Positions 1 through 9,661 are shown, counted from the first letter of the stretch. The stretch: DNA of 64,000 bases from Eggerthellaceae bacterium UBA5808 (GCA_002417975.1 DIDE01000086.1:1-64000), one strand, 5' to 3'. Notes: generated by a model from the sequence alone, not told the origin. Made by a program: numbers and translations.

Positions 1-548
1 GTTTTCCGAATGTAGATAATAGGTAAAACGTCTCCATAACGCCTGATAAGAAGCGCGACCTATAGAGTTCGGAAAATGTCCGATACCATGTGGGTGAAAA
101 AATCTCGCGTTTCGGCCTACGTTTGCCAGCGGGCATACATTCCGCTACGTTCGCTTTGCACCTACCATGATCACGCATACATTCCGTTACCTTGGGATTG
201 CTCCAGCTACGTTTACGCCGCATTCTGCTATGTTGGCCTTGTATCTGCCATGCTTATGCTACATCCCGCGGCATCCACTTTGTACTCGCACCGTTCGCAC
301 TGCACCTGCCGGATAGCTCATGGTTGCGATGCGGTGCACGTGTTCGTATATGGATTGCTTGGCAACTCTTACGCGAAAAGAATGCTCCTTGTGGGAAGTG
401 CGCCTACTCGTACGCGGTATCGTTTGGTAACGTTGCTTAGCTGATGCTCTCAATACGACATACCCGCTCGTATAACCTGTTCATATGCGGATGGCTTGGT
501 AACGCTACTGAATCAGCTAGCTATGAATCAGTAGCGTTACTGGATCAA
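1..548. other. gene-poor left edge
   Basis: I find no convincing gene here. The longest plus-strand frame (76-444, 122 codons) is rich in Cys, His and Tyr, has no ribosome-binding site and resembles no family I know. The stretch holds a short imperfect direct repeat of about 16 bases (133-148 and 175-190, 42 bases apart, one mismatch). At its right end is the hairpin listed separately, just beyond the end of the minus-strand YfhO gene. Confidence 0.5.
499..540 (-). terminator. hairpin after the YfhO gene
   Basis: Two perfect 13-base arms (499-511 and 528-540) are separated by a 16-base loop. The hairpin lies nine bases beyond the stop codon of the minus-strand gene, where a terminator is expected. 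There is no T-run after it on the minus strand, so it may be an mRNA 3' stabilising hairpin or an atypical terminator. Confidence 0.5.
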
Positions 549-3500
549 CTAATGTTCGCGATGCAGTACGCGCTGTTTAGAGCGCATGCGCCTGAACACT
601 ACAATTGCAATGAGCGCGATCAATCCCACGCCTGACATGAGCGCTCCCGTTCCGATCTTTGGCGTGGTGTAGCGCAACTCGATCGAATGCTCACCTGGTT
701 CAACCTTGAGTGCCATGAAGGCAGTATTGGCTTTTTGAATATCGGTTTGTACACCGTCAACGTATGCTGTCCACCCCTTGCTGTAGGGGATGCTCAAATA
801 AAGCAGCTCGGACGAATGGGAATCGATCGTGCCTGTTAAGCAATTGCACTGTGTCGAAACATTTTGCAGCGTGTCGGTCTGCAGCGTTTCTACCTGCGAA
901 TCGAACGAATCCATCGGTTGGCAAACGATGTCCATCTCATCAAACGTGTAGGTCCCTGGTTGAGAGAAAGTAAGCGTGACCGTGTGCTGCGCTTTGTCGG
1001 AGTAGCCAAGATTGAGCAGCCATGTATCTTTACCGCCGTACATGTGATAGCTCTTTTGCGAATTAATGATCTTGCGGTTAGCTGATCCATTGTCGGCCTG
1101 TGCGCTGATTGAATAATCAGTTGCAGCGCTATAGGTGAGATCCTCTGAACTCATCATGACCTTTTTATACCAAGGTAAAGAATCCCACGTGTGCCCTGAA
1201 GTAAGTTCTGCAGCTGATTGTGCTTCGTGATCGAGCCCCTTAACGTACAGGTAGGTCTCGCTATTTTCCAGAGCATCGTTGAGCGTAAGCGTCACGGTGG
1301 CGCCGGTTTTTGTGGCAGTTATCGAGCCGTCTTCATTAAGCGTTGCACCTGCTCCGGGAGTCGAAGTGTAATCAATTGACTGATCGGTAAAGGTTAGATC
1401 TGTCTCTGGAATATCGGATGTATCGCTGGATGTGGTCGATGTATTAGATGCATTATCGGATGGAGTATCAGTTGTAGTAGATGTTTCATCGGAAGAGACG
1501 TTGGTCACGCTTGATGCGGCCGACGTGCTCGCTACATCAGTAGATGATGTATCGGTTGTAGCGGACTCCTTGCCAGAAGATGCGTTGGTCTCGCCGTTAG
1601 TCGTCGTGTTGTCTGTGCTGCTCGCTGCGGAATCATCCGATGCTGTTTCATCCGTTTGACTATCGATTACCACACCTTGCAAAAGCGCTTGCTGCCGCTG
1701 CGCTGGTGTGAGGTTGTCGTATGTTTCGCGGGAGATTGTACTCGTATAAGCAAAGCCAACGGGGAGTGTTTCGGTTCCTTCATATACGCAGTATGTACCA
1801 GGTTGATATGATGAACCTTTCTTTTGCCCCTCGGCGACAATTTCGTTTTGATCGTTGTAGTTATAGGCGGACGTAATGGTCGAATCGACAGGGCATAGAT
1901 AATAGCTCACACCACAAATAACGTCGAGCATACTGCGGCCGCCGAGACTTCCATATTGGAAATTGATGTTGTCGCGCGCAATGCCCATTTCGGTATGGAA
2001 GCGATCGATGTTGTCGTTATAAAGGCTGTTATAAAACTGGATACCGTTGAGGCCAAGCGTAAGGTTATCGCCAAAACAGCGTGTGTAAGATTCGCCAACG
2101 GCTTCGACGCCTGATGGATCGGCGTCATAGCGCCAAAATCCTGAATCATCATTGACCTGCTGCAAAAGGCTGTCGGGATTGCGATCGGTAAGTATGCTGT
2201 ATGCAGTGCCAGCATGCATATTCGCTTTTGACCAGCCACCTTCGCTCGATGACAGCGTGTAAAACAGGTTGCACGAAAGTCCTATGATGACTGATGCAAG
2301 TAGGGCATAGCGGCGGGCATTCTTAGAGAATCCCGGTGCAAGAACAACCCCTGCAACAACAATTAAACATGCGATTGCTGCAATATTATATTCGGTCCTG
2401 ATCTGGGGGATAAGAAACACGATCAGAATATAGGCGACGATGCTACCAAAGAGAATATGCTTCTGCCGATGTGTTAGATCGATAAGTGTAGGAACTATGC
2501 GAACAACGATATATGCGATGCAGAACGTATAGATCCATACCCAACGATTTGTTGGATAGTTGAATCCGTTGGTTAAGCTTCCAACGTATGGTAAAAGCAT
2601 GCATAAGGTACAAGCAATGAAGATACCTTTAAGGAGCTTATGCTTGTGACGCTGCGTAAAAAGTACTATTGCACAGATGAGTGAGATACCGCTAAATCCA
2701 ACGTAGCAATCGCTACCCACATTAGTTCCCGCAAGCCATCCACCTATAAAGTTGAGGTAATACTTAAGGCTGTAGAACGGATTAACGTCGACCGAGGTGT
2801 TATTAACGCGCGACATGCTCAAAAGTTCGTTGATGCTGGGCACGAGCACAATCGACGCAAGAAGCAGAGCAACAATAAGGTATCCAGCAAATCGTGCGAC
2901 CCAGATAAGGAAGGTGCGGACTGATGGATGTTCCTCAGAACGAATGGCTCCGATTGTGCAATAAACTAAAAGTGCCAAACAGGTCATATAGGCAAAATAG
3001 TAAGAAATTGCAGCCAATAGGAACATGGAGACTATAAAGCATACAGGGCTTCGATGCTCAAAGATGCGGTCAGCGCCCAGCAGCACGAGAGGGAACAGAA
3101 TAAGTCCCGAGATACCTCCCGGCCAGGAGAAGACAACAACTGATGAGATGCAGAACGAATAAACAAGTGCACCGATCAGTGTCGAAAAGCGTCCGCATCC
3201 TCGGTGCAGCGCATAGAGAGAAAACGTAAGTCCTGCAAGGAACAGACGAAGAAACAGGCAGAATTGGAACATGTATTCTGAGAGCGCTCCAGGAGCGAGT
3301 GCTGATAGCCAATTAATTGGATCATAGATAACGTCGAGCATAAGCAGATTATCTCCGCCGTAGCCGAGGTTCCAGTTCCACATGGGGATTTGCAATCCCT
3401 GGCCAGAGAAGACGCTCCCTATGATTGAACGAATCCAATCGCCTACGTAAATAAAGTAGGGGTAATACTGCTGAAAGCCGTCGACAGACCATATGATGTC

Positions 3501-3695
3501 GCGCATTCCGCTCAAGAAAATTGCAACGGTAATCAAACTTAATACGAGAAAGCAGATCGTGTATACGCGCAGGTAGGTAGCAGTAAACCGTCCTGGTTTT
3601 TCATGTTCCCAACGAGTGAGTTTCTGTTCTTTCTGAGACAGCCAATCAATGCATGTGCGCATGGGTGTGCATGCAACCCCTTCTGATGAATCCAA
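549..3695 (-). CDS. YfhO-family polytopic membrane protein
   Basis: 1048-residue integral membrane protein of the YfhO family (GT-C-like glycosyltransferase fold; some members are involved in glycosylation of wall polymers). The first 480 residues carry about a dozen hydrophobic segments, with the early periplasmic-loop pattern SVDGFQQYYPYF and the W-N-x-N-L-G-Y-G-G-D-N motif typical of the family. The C-terminal third is extracytoplasmic and ends in the characteristic S-K-G-W-T-A-Y-V-D-G segment, followed by one last transmembrane helix and a basic tail. Unusual is a stretch of about 90 residues, almost only Ser, Thr, Asp, Asn and Ala (about residues 674-765; bases 1400-1675), inserted in the extracytoplasmic domain. 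The gene stands alone on the minus strand. The ATG at 3695 is the most upstream start; no strong ribosome-binding site decides it. The substrate cannot be told from sequence. Confidence 0.85.
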   Translation of the reverse strand: MDSSEGVACTPMRTCIDWLSQKEQKLTRWEHEKPGRFTATYLRVYTICFLVLSLITVAIFLSGMRDIIWSVDGFQQYYPYFIYVGDWIRSIIGSVFSGQGLQIPMWNWNLGYGGDNLLMLDVIYDPINWLSALAPGALSEYMFQFCLFLRLFLAGLTFSLYALHRGCGRFSTLIGALVYSFCISSVVVFSWPGGISGLILFPLVLLGADRIFEHRSPVCFIVSMFLLAAISYYFAYMTCLALLVYCTIGAIRSEEHPSVRTFLIWVARFAGYLIVALLLASIVLVPSINELLSMSRVNNTSVDVNPFYSLKYYLNFIGGWLAGTNVGSDCYVGFSGISLICAIVLFTQRHKHKLLKGIFIACTLCMLLPYVGSLTNGFNYPTNRWVWIYTFCIAYIVVRIVPTLIDLTHRQKHILFGSIVAYILIVFLIPQIRTEYNIAAIACLIVVAGVVLAPGFSKNARRYALLASVIIGLSCNLFYTLSSSEGGWSKANMHAGTAYSILTDRNPDSLLQQVNDDSGFWRYDADPSGVEAVGESYTRCFGDNLTLGLNGIQFYNSLYNDNIDRFHTEMGIARDNINFQYGSLGGRSMLDVICGVSYYLCPVDSTITSAYNYNDQNEIVAEGQKKGSSYQPGTYCVYEGTETLPVGFAYTSTISRETYDNLTPAQRQQALLQGVVIDSQTDETASDDSAASSTDNTTTNGETNASSGKESATTDTSSTDVASTSAASSVTNVSSDETSTTTDTPSDNASNTSTTSSDTSDIPETDLTFTDQSIDYTSTPGAGATLNEDGSITATKTGATVTLTLNDALENSETYLYVKGLDHEAQSAAELTSGHTWDSLPWYKKVMMSSEDLTYSAATDYSISAQADNGSANRKIINSQKSYHMYGGKDTWLLNLGYSDKAQHTVTLTFSQPGTYTFDEMDIVCQPMDSFDSQVETLQTDTLQNVSTQCNCLTGTIDSHSSELLYLSIPYSKGWTAYVDGVQTDIQKANTAFMALKVEPGEHSIELRYTTPKIGTGALMSGVGLIALIAIVVFRRMRSKQRVLHREH

Positions 3696-4433
3696 TCGAT
3701 GGACATGAAATCTAATAATAAGTATCTCTCTATTCTATACAAAGATAGGGTGAAGCGAAACCTACGCATATGGTTAGGGATGTATATACGCCAAGCCGTT
3801 ACCTGATAAGGAATGTCAATACAGACACGTGCAAGATTTGGCCGCGTAGATATGAAGCATGCTTGGTGTCAACATAGACGTGCAAGATTTGGTCATGCAC
3901 GATATGGGGCTCGCCAGATGATTACGTGGGCTTGCGCGTTTGCTCATGTAACGCTTGATGACCAGGCGAATGGAGCATGTCAGATGGTTGCATAGACTTG
4001 CAAGATTGGTTATACACGTATGAAGCGTGGCATGCATCTGCCTGGGTTTGCAGCATTTAACCCATCGGCATGTAAAAGAGCACGTCTCCCTAAGCTGAAG
4101 TATCTAAAAAGATACAAACACGGGTGTGTACAGGCGTGAAGGAACTCCGCGCATTTCTTTGACCAACATAACTACACATTGATATCCACAGGTGATGTGG
4201 CGAAACAAGATCAATTGGCGTCAACCATTATGATCTGGTCTGCTTTTGCACAGTTAAGAACACAGCGAACAGGACACATGGTCTAATACGCAATGTATAC
4301 GTTCCGTCGAATACAAAAAATGATTGTCATGTGCAACTGAGTGCATGGCGCGCGCAATGCGGATTTAGCGATTGGCGAGAGCAGGGTGTCGATAATGAAT
4401 CGCTCAGCGCAGTCGCTATGTAATGCGGCCTAA
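3696..4433. other. 738-base intergenic region
   Basis: No supported gene. The frames seen here (for example 3813-3995) are short, have odd composition and lack ribosome-binding sites. The region must hold the promoter of the minus-strand YfhO gene and that of the plus-strand unit starting at 4434. It contains three copies of a short direct repeat, listed separately. I see no tRNA cloverleaf or recognisable riboswitch. Confidence 0.5.
3825..4010. repeat. three degenerate copies of a 14-base direct repeat
   Basis: The core CGTGCAAGATTTGG occurs at 3828-3841 and 3879-3892, and a slightly changed copy (CTTGCAAGATTGG) lies at 3997-4009. All three are preceded by a similar AGAC. The first two are 51 bases apart and the third about 118 further on. 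Both the first and third are followed some 15-20 bases later by TATGAAGC. They could be binding sites or remains of a decayed intergenic repeat. Spacing is too irregular and copies too few for CRISPR. Confidence 0.5.
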
Positions 4434-5357
4434 GTGATCGACGAGAGCGTGCCACGGTTTGATCATTCGATGGCGCACGTGCTGTGTGGCTCGATTGGCA
4501 AAAGGGATAGAAAAGAGTTGGCGTACCTTATGAGGTGGACGAAAAAACAACCGAGTGACGATCGCCAGCTTACCGTGGATTCATCACTTGATGCAATTGC
4601 GCGGCGTCCCGATGCCCGAGCAATTCTTGAGCGTTTAATTCCTGATCTTCTTGATGATCCGCGTGCTCAGCAGGCGATGAATTTATCCCTACGACATGCG
4701 GCACGTTTTACACAAGGTCGTCTTAATAAAGAGATGCTTACCCAGATCGATCAAGAATTTCGACAGCTTGATCCCAATGCGGCCGATGACGAATATTGGA
4801 CACTCGAGCGTCTTGCCAAGCTTGGATGTTCTGATCTCATTAAGGTGTTTACTACGCTTACAGCTCCTACTCCCGATGAGATGAATGGATTTTTTGAAGG
4901 GCGGTTTCCCATTGAACGGGAAGAGGGAGCTCAGGATTTATTTCAGTCGTATATGGGTGGTCACTGGATTGGTAAAACTTTTACCGTTGTTCATGACGCT
5001 ACCTATGATGGCCAGGGGTATAACAGTTTTTTTGACAGAGGGCATATTCGTCAGGGATGCCGTTTTGTGTGGACATTAAAGTCATCTGACTTTGTCGAAG
5101 GCGATGCGTTGGTCACTGAATATGCCGCTTTTCAGAGTCCACTCGGATGGATCGATTCCCATGATGAGATTCGCCGTGTACGAAAAGGCCTGTACTTAGG
5201 ATTATATGATTCGCGTGTTCCACAACCACCTTTGACCATAGGGATGGATTATCAGCGCAATCGAAGCCAACCGGAAGCATTCTTACTTCTGGGTCCCGTT
5301 GCACCATGGAAGGCTTTGACTGAAGAAGTGAAGCAAAGAGAGCGCAGACTCAAATAG
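4434..5357 (+). CDS. hypothetical protein, 307 residues
   Basis: I do not recognise this protein with confidence. It is soluble, without signal peptide or membrane segment. The first 150 residues are helical and charged; the rest is richer in aromatic residues and beta-prone, with G-G-H-W-I-G-K-T-F at about residue 180 and a run of short strands after it. That G-x-W-x-G-K-x-F pattern weakly recalls GXWXG/DUF4334-like domains, but this is only a resemblance. The start is a GTG directly after an in-frame stop; the next in-frame ATG is codon 13, and neither has a good ribosome-binding site. It is the first of four co-directional genes ending at 9461. Confidence 0.7.
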   Translation: MIDESVPRFDHSMAHVLCGSIGKRDRKELAYLMRWTKKQPSDDRQLTVDSSLDAIARRPDARAILERLIPDLLDDPRAQQAMNLSLRHAARFTQGRLNKEMLTQIDQEFRQLDPNAADDEYWTLERLAKLGCSDLIKVFTTLTAPTPDEMNGFFEGRFPIEREEGAQDLFQSYMGGHWIGKTFTVVHDATYDGQGYNSFFDRGHIRQGCRFVWTLKSSDFVEGDALVTEYAAFQSPLGWIDSHDEIRRVRKGLYLGLYDSRVPQPPLTIGMDYQRNRSQPEAFLLLGPVAPWKALTEEVKQRERRLK

Positions 5358-5413
5358 GCACAAGTATATGATTCGGCTGAAACCATGCCATAAGTATAAG
5401 GAGCGCAGACGTC

Positions 5414-7489
5414 GTGTTTTCGTTATGGATCTACATCGTGGTTATCTTCATCGTATTGGTGGTCGGGTTTATTGCAGCATATCGAACGAGTGTAGATAAG
5501 GATCAGAAGTGCGCGGTCGCTTTAGCCTTTCTAACGTTATTTGTGATTGTCGGTTGCTATGCATGCGTTGGGCAGGAAGGGGATTTGACATTAGCCGCAG
5601 TATTTTTAGGGCTTGTGCTGGTTCTTCCTGTAGCGGTCTATTCGCTGACGCTTAAGATTCGTATCGTTCGGCAGAAGCATGCAGCGCTTTTGAACTCTGA
5701 ACAGGATGTAGGTAAGCAGGCGGCAGTGCAGCGCACGCACTCGGCCGCTCAAACATCGGCGCAGCAGAAGAAATCGAAGAAGCGGATTGTTGCTCAGCAA
5801 AAGGAAGCGAAGCGGCAGGCGGCACAATTGCAGAAATCAGCTGTTCAGGTACATGGTGCCCATAAAGATTTTGAGAACATCAAAGGATCTACGGCAGTTA
5901 CACCAAATGCTGACGACTTTGCGAGTACGAACGATGTATCTGAAGCTGTTGCTGATGCGTTATTGCAGAACGAGGGTGAAGATGAAGTCTTGTTTGATGC
6001 GGATGCGTCAAACAAATATGGTCAGTCTGAGTCGACTGAGATGGAAACGTCTGATGCAAAGGCGGCAGCTGATGCAGCGGTGCCGACGGAAGCAAAAAAG
6101 TCGGATCGTGCGCAGGAAACCTATCGTCGGCCACAGCGCAATCATCGTCACGATCAGTGGCATAAACAGCGACATGAGACCGCTCCAATGTATAGCGGAG
6201 CGCCTGCGGAAGATACGATTGGTAGACGCCGAGCGGCTGCAGAACGTCAGCTTGCTCAGGCAAAGGAAGCCGTACGCAACCGTCAGCCTCAAGAATCGCA
6301 GCCTGTGCTGGATCAGAAGATAAAGCAGGATAAGTCATCGACTTCGGCAGCATCGCCAGATTATGTGCGGCCGCCTATGTATCGTAAAGCATCATTTGCG
6401 GATGCGCGTGAACGCGCTCAAGCTGCGGTCTCGGGTTCGATGCCAACGCCAATGCCAAACGTAGCACCAATGTTATCGTCAGCATCAGCACAGGCACCAA
6501 TGCCAGCACCAGTGTCAGCATCAACACAGGCAACGACACCCGCATCGACGGTGCCTCCAGCCGCAACTGCGGTTTCTGCTCATCCGCAGATGCCTCCGGC
6601 ATCTGCTGCGAAAGCAACGGCTGCTGTTTATGCCCAGGCAGCTTCAGTTCAGGAAACTCAGACTGTTCAGACTTCAATTCCGACTCCAGCGGCGCCAGTT
6701 CAGGCGGCTCAAGCTCCAAATACTGCTTTAGATCAGGCTTCAGTTCCAGCACAAGAAGTCCCAACGCAGACTCAAACGACTCCAGTACCTACAGTGATTC
6801 CGACAACTCAAACAGTACAAGCAAATCCGACGGAGCCTGTAGCAGCTTCCGCAGCTTCGATGGCTACTATGGCCTCAGTTCCGGCTCAGGCATCTGCTTC
6901 CCAATTAGTCGCTGCTCCAACTCCAGCTGTAGCTCCTACTCCAAAATCAGTTGCTGCTCCAACTCCAGCTGTAGCTCCAATTCAAACTGCAGCACCTACT
7001 CCTATTTCAGTTGTAGCCGCAACTCCGGTTTCTGTTCCGCAGTCAGTTGCTGCCCCATCTCAAGCAGCGTCCGAACCGATGAACGCTATACCGGCAGCAT
7101 CGTCCGAGCCTGCGCCTGCGCACACAATTCCAGTAACGGAAGCTAGCACGTCCAATATTTCCTCAATGCAAAAACCGATAGCGCAAGAAACCGAATGCGA
7201 TCAAAAGATGCGCGTATGCAACAACTTTGCGCAGATGGCAGATATGCTGCGTACGGAAGGATCTCACGAAAAGGCGCTTGCACTCTATGCTCGCGCGTTT
7301 CATTTTGCGTGGGATGACGCAACGCGTCGCGATATAGCGTTCAAGATTATTGCGAGTGCTATCAATAGCAACCATCCAGAAGAAGCCTATCATTTTGCAA
7401 ATATTCTGAGCGAGGAATGTGGCACGCTTAGTAAGACCGAGATGGTGAAGCTTTCATTCATTCTTAAATCGATCCAGAAATTGCTATAG
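5414..7489 (+). CDS. membrane-anchored Ala/Pro-rich protein with TPR-like C-terminus
   Basis: 691 residues in three parts. Residues 1-85 hold about three hydrophobic segments, so the N-terminus is membrane-anchored. Residues 85-320 are charged and rich in Gln, Lys, Ala and Arg, probably coiled coil. Residues 320-600 are a low-complexity Ala/Pro/Thr/Val/Gln stretch. The last 90 residues form helices of alternating Ala and aromatic residues (A-L-A-L-Y-A-R-A-F-H-F-A-W and following), like two TPR repeats, probably for protein binding. The GTG start is chosen because AAGGAG (5398-5403) lies ten bases upstream. The next gene begins two bases after the stop, so they are probably translated together. 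Function unknown; a cytoplasmic scaffold at the membrane is plausible. Confidence 0.75.
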   Translation: MFSLWIYIVVIFIVLVVGFIAAYRTSVDKDQKCAVALAFLTLFVIVGCYACVGQEGDLTLAAVFLGLVLVLPVAVYSLTLKIRIVRQKHAALLNSEQDVGKQAAVQRTHSAAQTSAQQKKSKKRIVAQQKEAKRQAAQLQKSAVQVHGAHKDFENIKGSTAVTPNADDFASTNDVSEAVADALLQNEGEDEVLFDADASNKYGQSESTEMETSDAKAAADAAVPTEAKKSDRAQETYRRPQRNHRHDQWHKQRHETAPMYSGAPAEDTIGRRRAAAERQLAQAKEAVRNRQPQESQPVLDQKIKQDKSSTSAASPDYVRPPMYRKASFADARERAQAAVSGSMPTPMPNVAPMLSSASAQAPMPAPVSASTQATTPASTVPPAATAVSAHPQMPPASAAKATAAVYAQAASVQETQTVQTSIPTPAAPVQAAQAPNTALDQASVPAQEVPTQTQTTPVPTVIPTTQTVQANPTEPVAASAASMATMASVPAQASASQLVAAPTPAVAPTPKSVAAPTPAVAPIQTAAPTPISVVAATPVSVPQSVAAPSQAASEPMNAIPAASSEPAPAHTIPVTEASTSNISSMQKPIAQETECDQKMRVCNNFAQMADMLRTEGSHEKALALYARAFHFAWDDATRRDIAFKIIASAINSNHPEEAYHFANILSEECGTLSKTEMVKLSFILKSIQKLL

Positions 7490-7491
7490 AT

Positions 7492-8457
7492 ATGTTCGAT
7501 ATCCATCGACATAATCGTGAACGTGAATTTGTGATTCCCCATGCGCCGAATCAGTATGTCAACGAGGCGGCCATGGCGGCTGAGCGTAATCGGTCTGATC
7601 GGCGTAACGGAACGATGACGCAGTTTAGAGGTTCGCAGGATACCACAATGTATGCGCCGTTACCTTCTAATACAGAAGCTGGTGTTCCAAAGCGAACGAA
7701 TGCAAAGCATGCGAGTGCGAATCCCCTTCATATTTTGATTGCTGCCTGTTTACTTATTGTCGTGCTCGGGATCGGTAACGTTATGTTGGGGGACGTACAC
7801 TATTCTTCCTTGTCTGGCTTAAGTATGGCGGCTGAACAATCAAAAGTAAGTGTCGAGCTTAATGGTGCGTCAAATGCGAGTATGAGCGACGACTATATGT
7901 CATCGTTGCAAACAGCGGTTGATGCGATTAATGGCACAGAGATTCCTGCCGATGCGACCTTCTCGTTGAATGCACTAACGGGACAGCGAACGTCCGAACG
8001 AGGCTATGAGGATGAAGCATCTATCGATCCAAAAGCAGATCGAGGCATAGATTGTCTGGCATCGGCGCTCTATCGTGCGGCTCTCTGTGCTGATTTGCCG
8101 GTAACGGAGCGTCATGCACATTCGTTTGTATACGACCATGCGCCCTTAGGGCTGGATGCAGCAGTCGATCGAACGCAAGATCTTATGTTGCACAACGATT
8201 CTTCGAGCAGTAGATACATTGTTGCTTCTATCGAAGGCACTATGTTGAACGTCTCGATACATGGCGAACCTCTTGAAAACGAAAAGAGTATCGCTGTGTC
8301 TTCGTCGGTTGTTGGGACCGATGAAAAGACCAACGACCAAGGGGAACATGTATTGCTCTACGACGTGGCGGTTTCGCGAACGATCTATGAAAATGGCGTA
8401 CTCGCTCATGTCGAGAGCATTAGTGAAAATACCTATCAATCCGTTATGTCGTTGTGA
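7492..8457 (+). CDS. VanW-like membrane-anchored protein, degenerate motif
   Basis: 321 residues. A 75-residue cytoplasmic segment is followed by one transmembrane helix (about residues 79-99) and an extracytoplasmic domain. That domain matches the VanW family: A-I-N-G-T-E-I-P-A-D-A-T-F-S-L-N, then R-T-S-E-R-G-Y, then T-E-R-H-A-H-S-F and P-L-G-L-D-A-A-V. VanW proteins occur in some vancomycin-resistance operons and widely in Gram-positive envelopes; their activity is unknown. The family's conserved GGGICQ-type motif is replaced here by D-R-G-I-D-C-L-A-S, so the glycines and the Cys-Gln pair are altered. The gene starts two bases after the preceding stop, without a clear ribosome-binding site of its own. 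No vanA/vanH-type genes are nearby, so a resistance role is not implied. Confidence 0.75.
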   Translation: MFDIHRHNREREFVIPHAPNQYVNEAAMAAERNRSDRRNGTMTQFRGSQDTTMYAPLPSNTEAGVPKRTNAKHASANPLHILIAACLLIVVLGIGNVMLGDVHYSSLSGLSMAAEQSKVSVELNGASNASMSDDYMSSLQTAVDAINGTEIPADATFSLNALTGQRTSERGYEDEASIDPKADRGIDCLASALYRAALCADLPVTERHAHSFVYDHAPLGLDAAVDRTQDLMLHNDSSSSRYIVASIEGTMLNVSIHGEPLENEKSIAVSSSVVGTDEKTNDQGEHVLLYDVAVSRTIYENGVLAHVESISENTYQSVMSL

Positions 8458-8624
8458 AGGGTGGCCGTGTAGATGCTGATGATCAAGTTCGTACGTGGGG
8501 GATAAAAATACTTGCAAAACGAGAAAGGTGCGCAGTGCCTTTTCCGAATGAGAAAGGAAATGATGATGCCATTTGAGCATTGTCCCGAGAATGAAGATGG
8601 GTTTAGCGCCCGAAGGAGGATCAC

Positions 8625-9461
8625 ATGGAAACGAATGAATCGATTTTAAACCGTGATGTTATCGTTTTGGACAGTCGTCAGCGTATAGGCACGATCAAAG
8701 ATCTTCATGTAGATTGCGATACGAAGACGGTTAATGAATTTGTTGTTGATAGCGCTTCGACGCACAGCGTAATGGTACTTCCTTTTGAACATACTATTTC
8801 GATTGGTGATACCTTTGCGGTTGTCCAAAGTCGTGATGACTTTCTTGCTTCGAATACTCCAGCTGCGAAGCTTGCACTTGTGGATGGGTTTACTCCTCTC
8901 GATATGACTGTGTATGCCCGATCAGGCAATCGACTTGGCACAGTGGTTGGCTTCGAATTCGACTCGATCTCGGGGACGGTCGAAAAGATCAAACTTGATA
9001 CCGATGCAACATTTGAGAGAGAAAATCTTCTCTTCTTTACGCCGGAGTACATCTTTGTAGAAGATGGTCAGAGTACCGCGCAAATGATTCGTGCGGCAGC
9101 ACAAGAATCGGTAACATCTCAAAAGCGTCAAGGAACAGCCGTGTCAGGCAATCGTTCTGCAAGAATGGGAGCGGCTACGATTCCATCAGGCGCAGAAAAT
9201 TCTAACGAGCAATTTACTGATACCTCAGTTAAAAAGAGCGTGAGGAGTCAGTACAACGAATCGAAGCCAGATGAAACGGAATCGGATAATGAGCTTGAAA
9301 TTTTGAGAGATTCTCTAAAAGGATCCAAGCTTAATGAAGATGTGACGAGCAGTAATGGCAATTTCTCGGCGAAAAAAGGGCAGGTTATTGACGATAAATT
9401 GTTTGACCAGGCAAAAGAAGAAAACATATTGGATACGCTGACGATGGCAGTTGATTTTTAA
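8625..9461 (+). CDS. PRC-barrel domain protein
   Basis: 278 residues, soluble. Two PRC-barrel-like modules are visible: residues 5-75 (N-R-D-V-I-V-L-D-S-R-Q-R-I-G-T-I-K-D) and residues 85-145 (L-D-M-T-V-Y-A-R-S-G-N-R-L-G-T-V-V-G). PRC barrels are small beta domains of photosynthetic reaction centre H subunits, RimM and many actinobacterial proteins, and usually bind proteins or RNA. The last 120 residues are polar and probably disordered. The start is well fixed by AAGGAGG at 8613-8619, six bases ahead of the ATG. It closes the 4434-9461 gene run and is followed by a strong terminator. Its precise role is unknown. Confidence 0.75.
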   Translation: METNESILNRDVIVLDSRQRIGTIKDLHVDCDTKTVNEFVVDSASTHSVMVLPFEHTISIGDTFAVVQSRDDFLASNTPAAKLALVDGFTPLDMTVYARSGNRLGTVVGFEFDSISGTVEKIKLDTDATFERENLLFFTPEYIFVEDGQSTAQMIRAAAQESVTSQKRQGTAVSGNRSARMGAATIPSGAENSNEQFTDTSVKKSVRSQYNESKPDETESDNELEILRDSLKGSKLNEDVTSSNGNFSAKKGQVIDDKLFDQAKEENILDTLTMAVDF

Positions 9462-9484
9462 ACACTATACGTAGCATATCTTTG

Positions 9485-9524
9485 AGCCCTGCCTATGTGT
9501 TTCATTATAGGCAGGGCTTTTATT
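9485..9524 (+). terminator. Rho-independent terminator
   Basis: Perfect 12-base stem (9485-9496 with 9507-9518), ten-base loop, then TTTATTA. It ends the transcription unit 4434-9461. Confidence 0.9.
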
Positions 9525-9624
9525 ATCAGCTAACGATCAGGCAAAACGTATATCCGATCCTGTTTTGCTGATGCATGACAATAGTATAAAATTAATAAAG
9601 ATTCCTGAACGTATATCGTATAAG

Positions 9625-9661
9625 ATACATCGTTGAGAGAATTTATGCGCAAACGATGTAT
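9625..9661 (+). promoter_or_regulatory. inverted repeat in leader of the giant adhesin gene
   Basis: Perfect ten-base arms (9625-9634 ATACATCGTT and 9652-9661) with a 17-base spacer lie 62 bases ahead of the ATG at 9723. A possible promoter (TATAAA at 9585-9590, with TTTTGC 16 bases upstream) precedes it, which would place the repeat just after the transcription start. It could be a repressor operator or an mRNA hairpin. Confidence 0.45.

Noticed and set aside
76..444. 122-codon plus-strand frame at the left edge
   Set aside because: No ribosome-binding site, odd Cys/His/Tyr-rich composition and no recognisable family.
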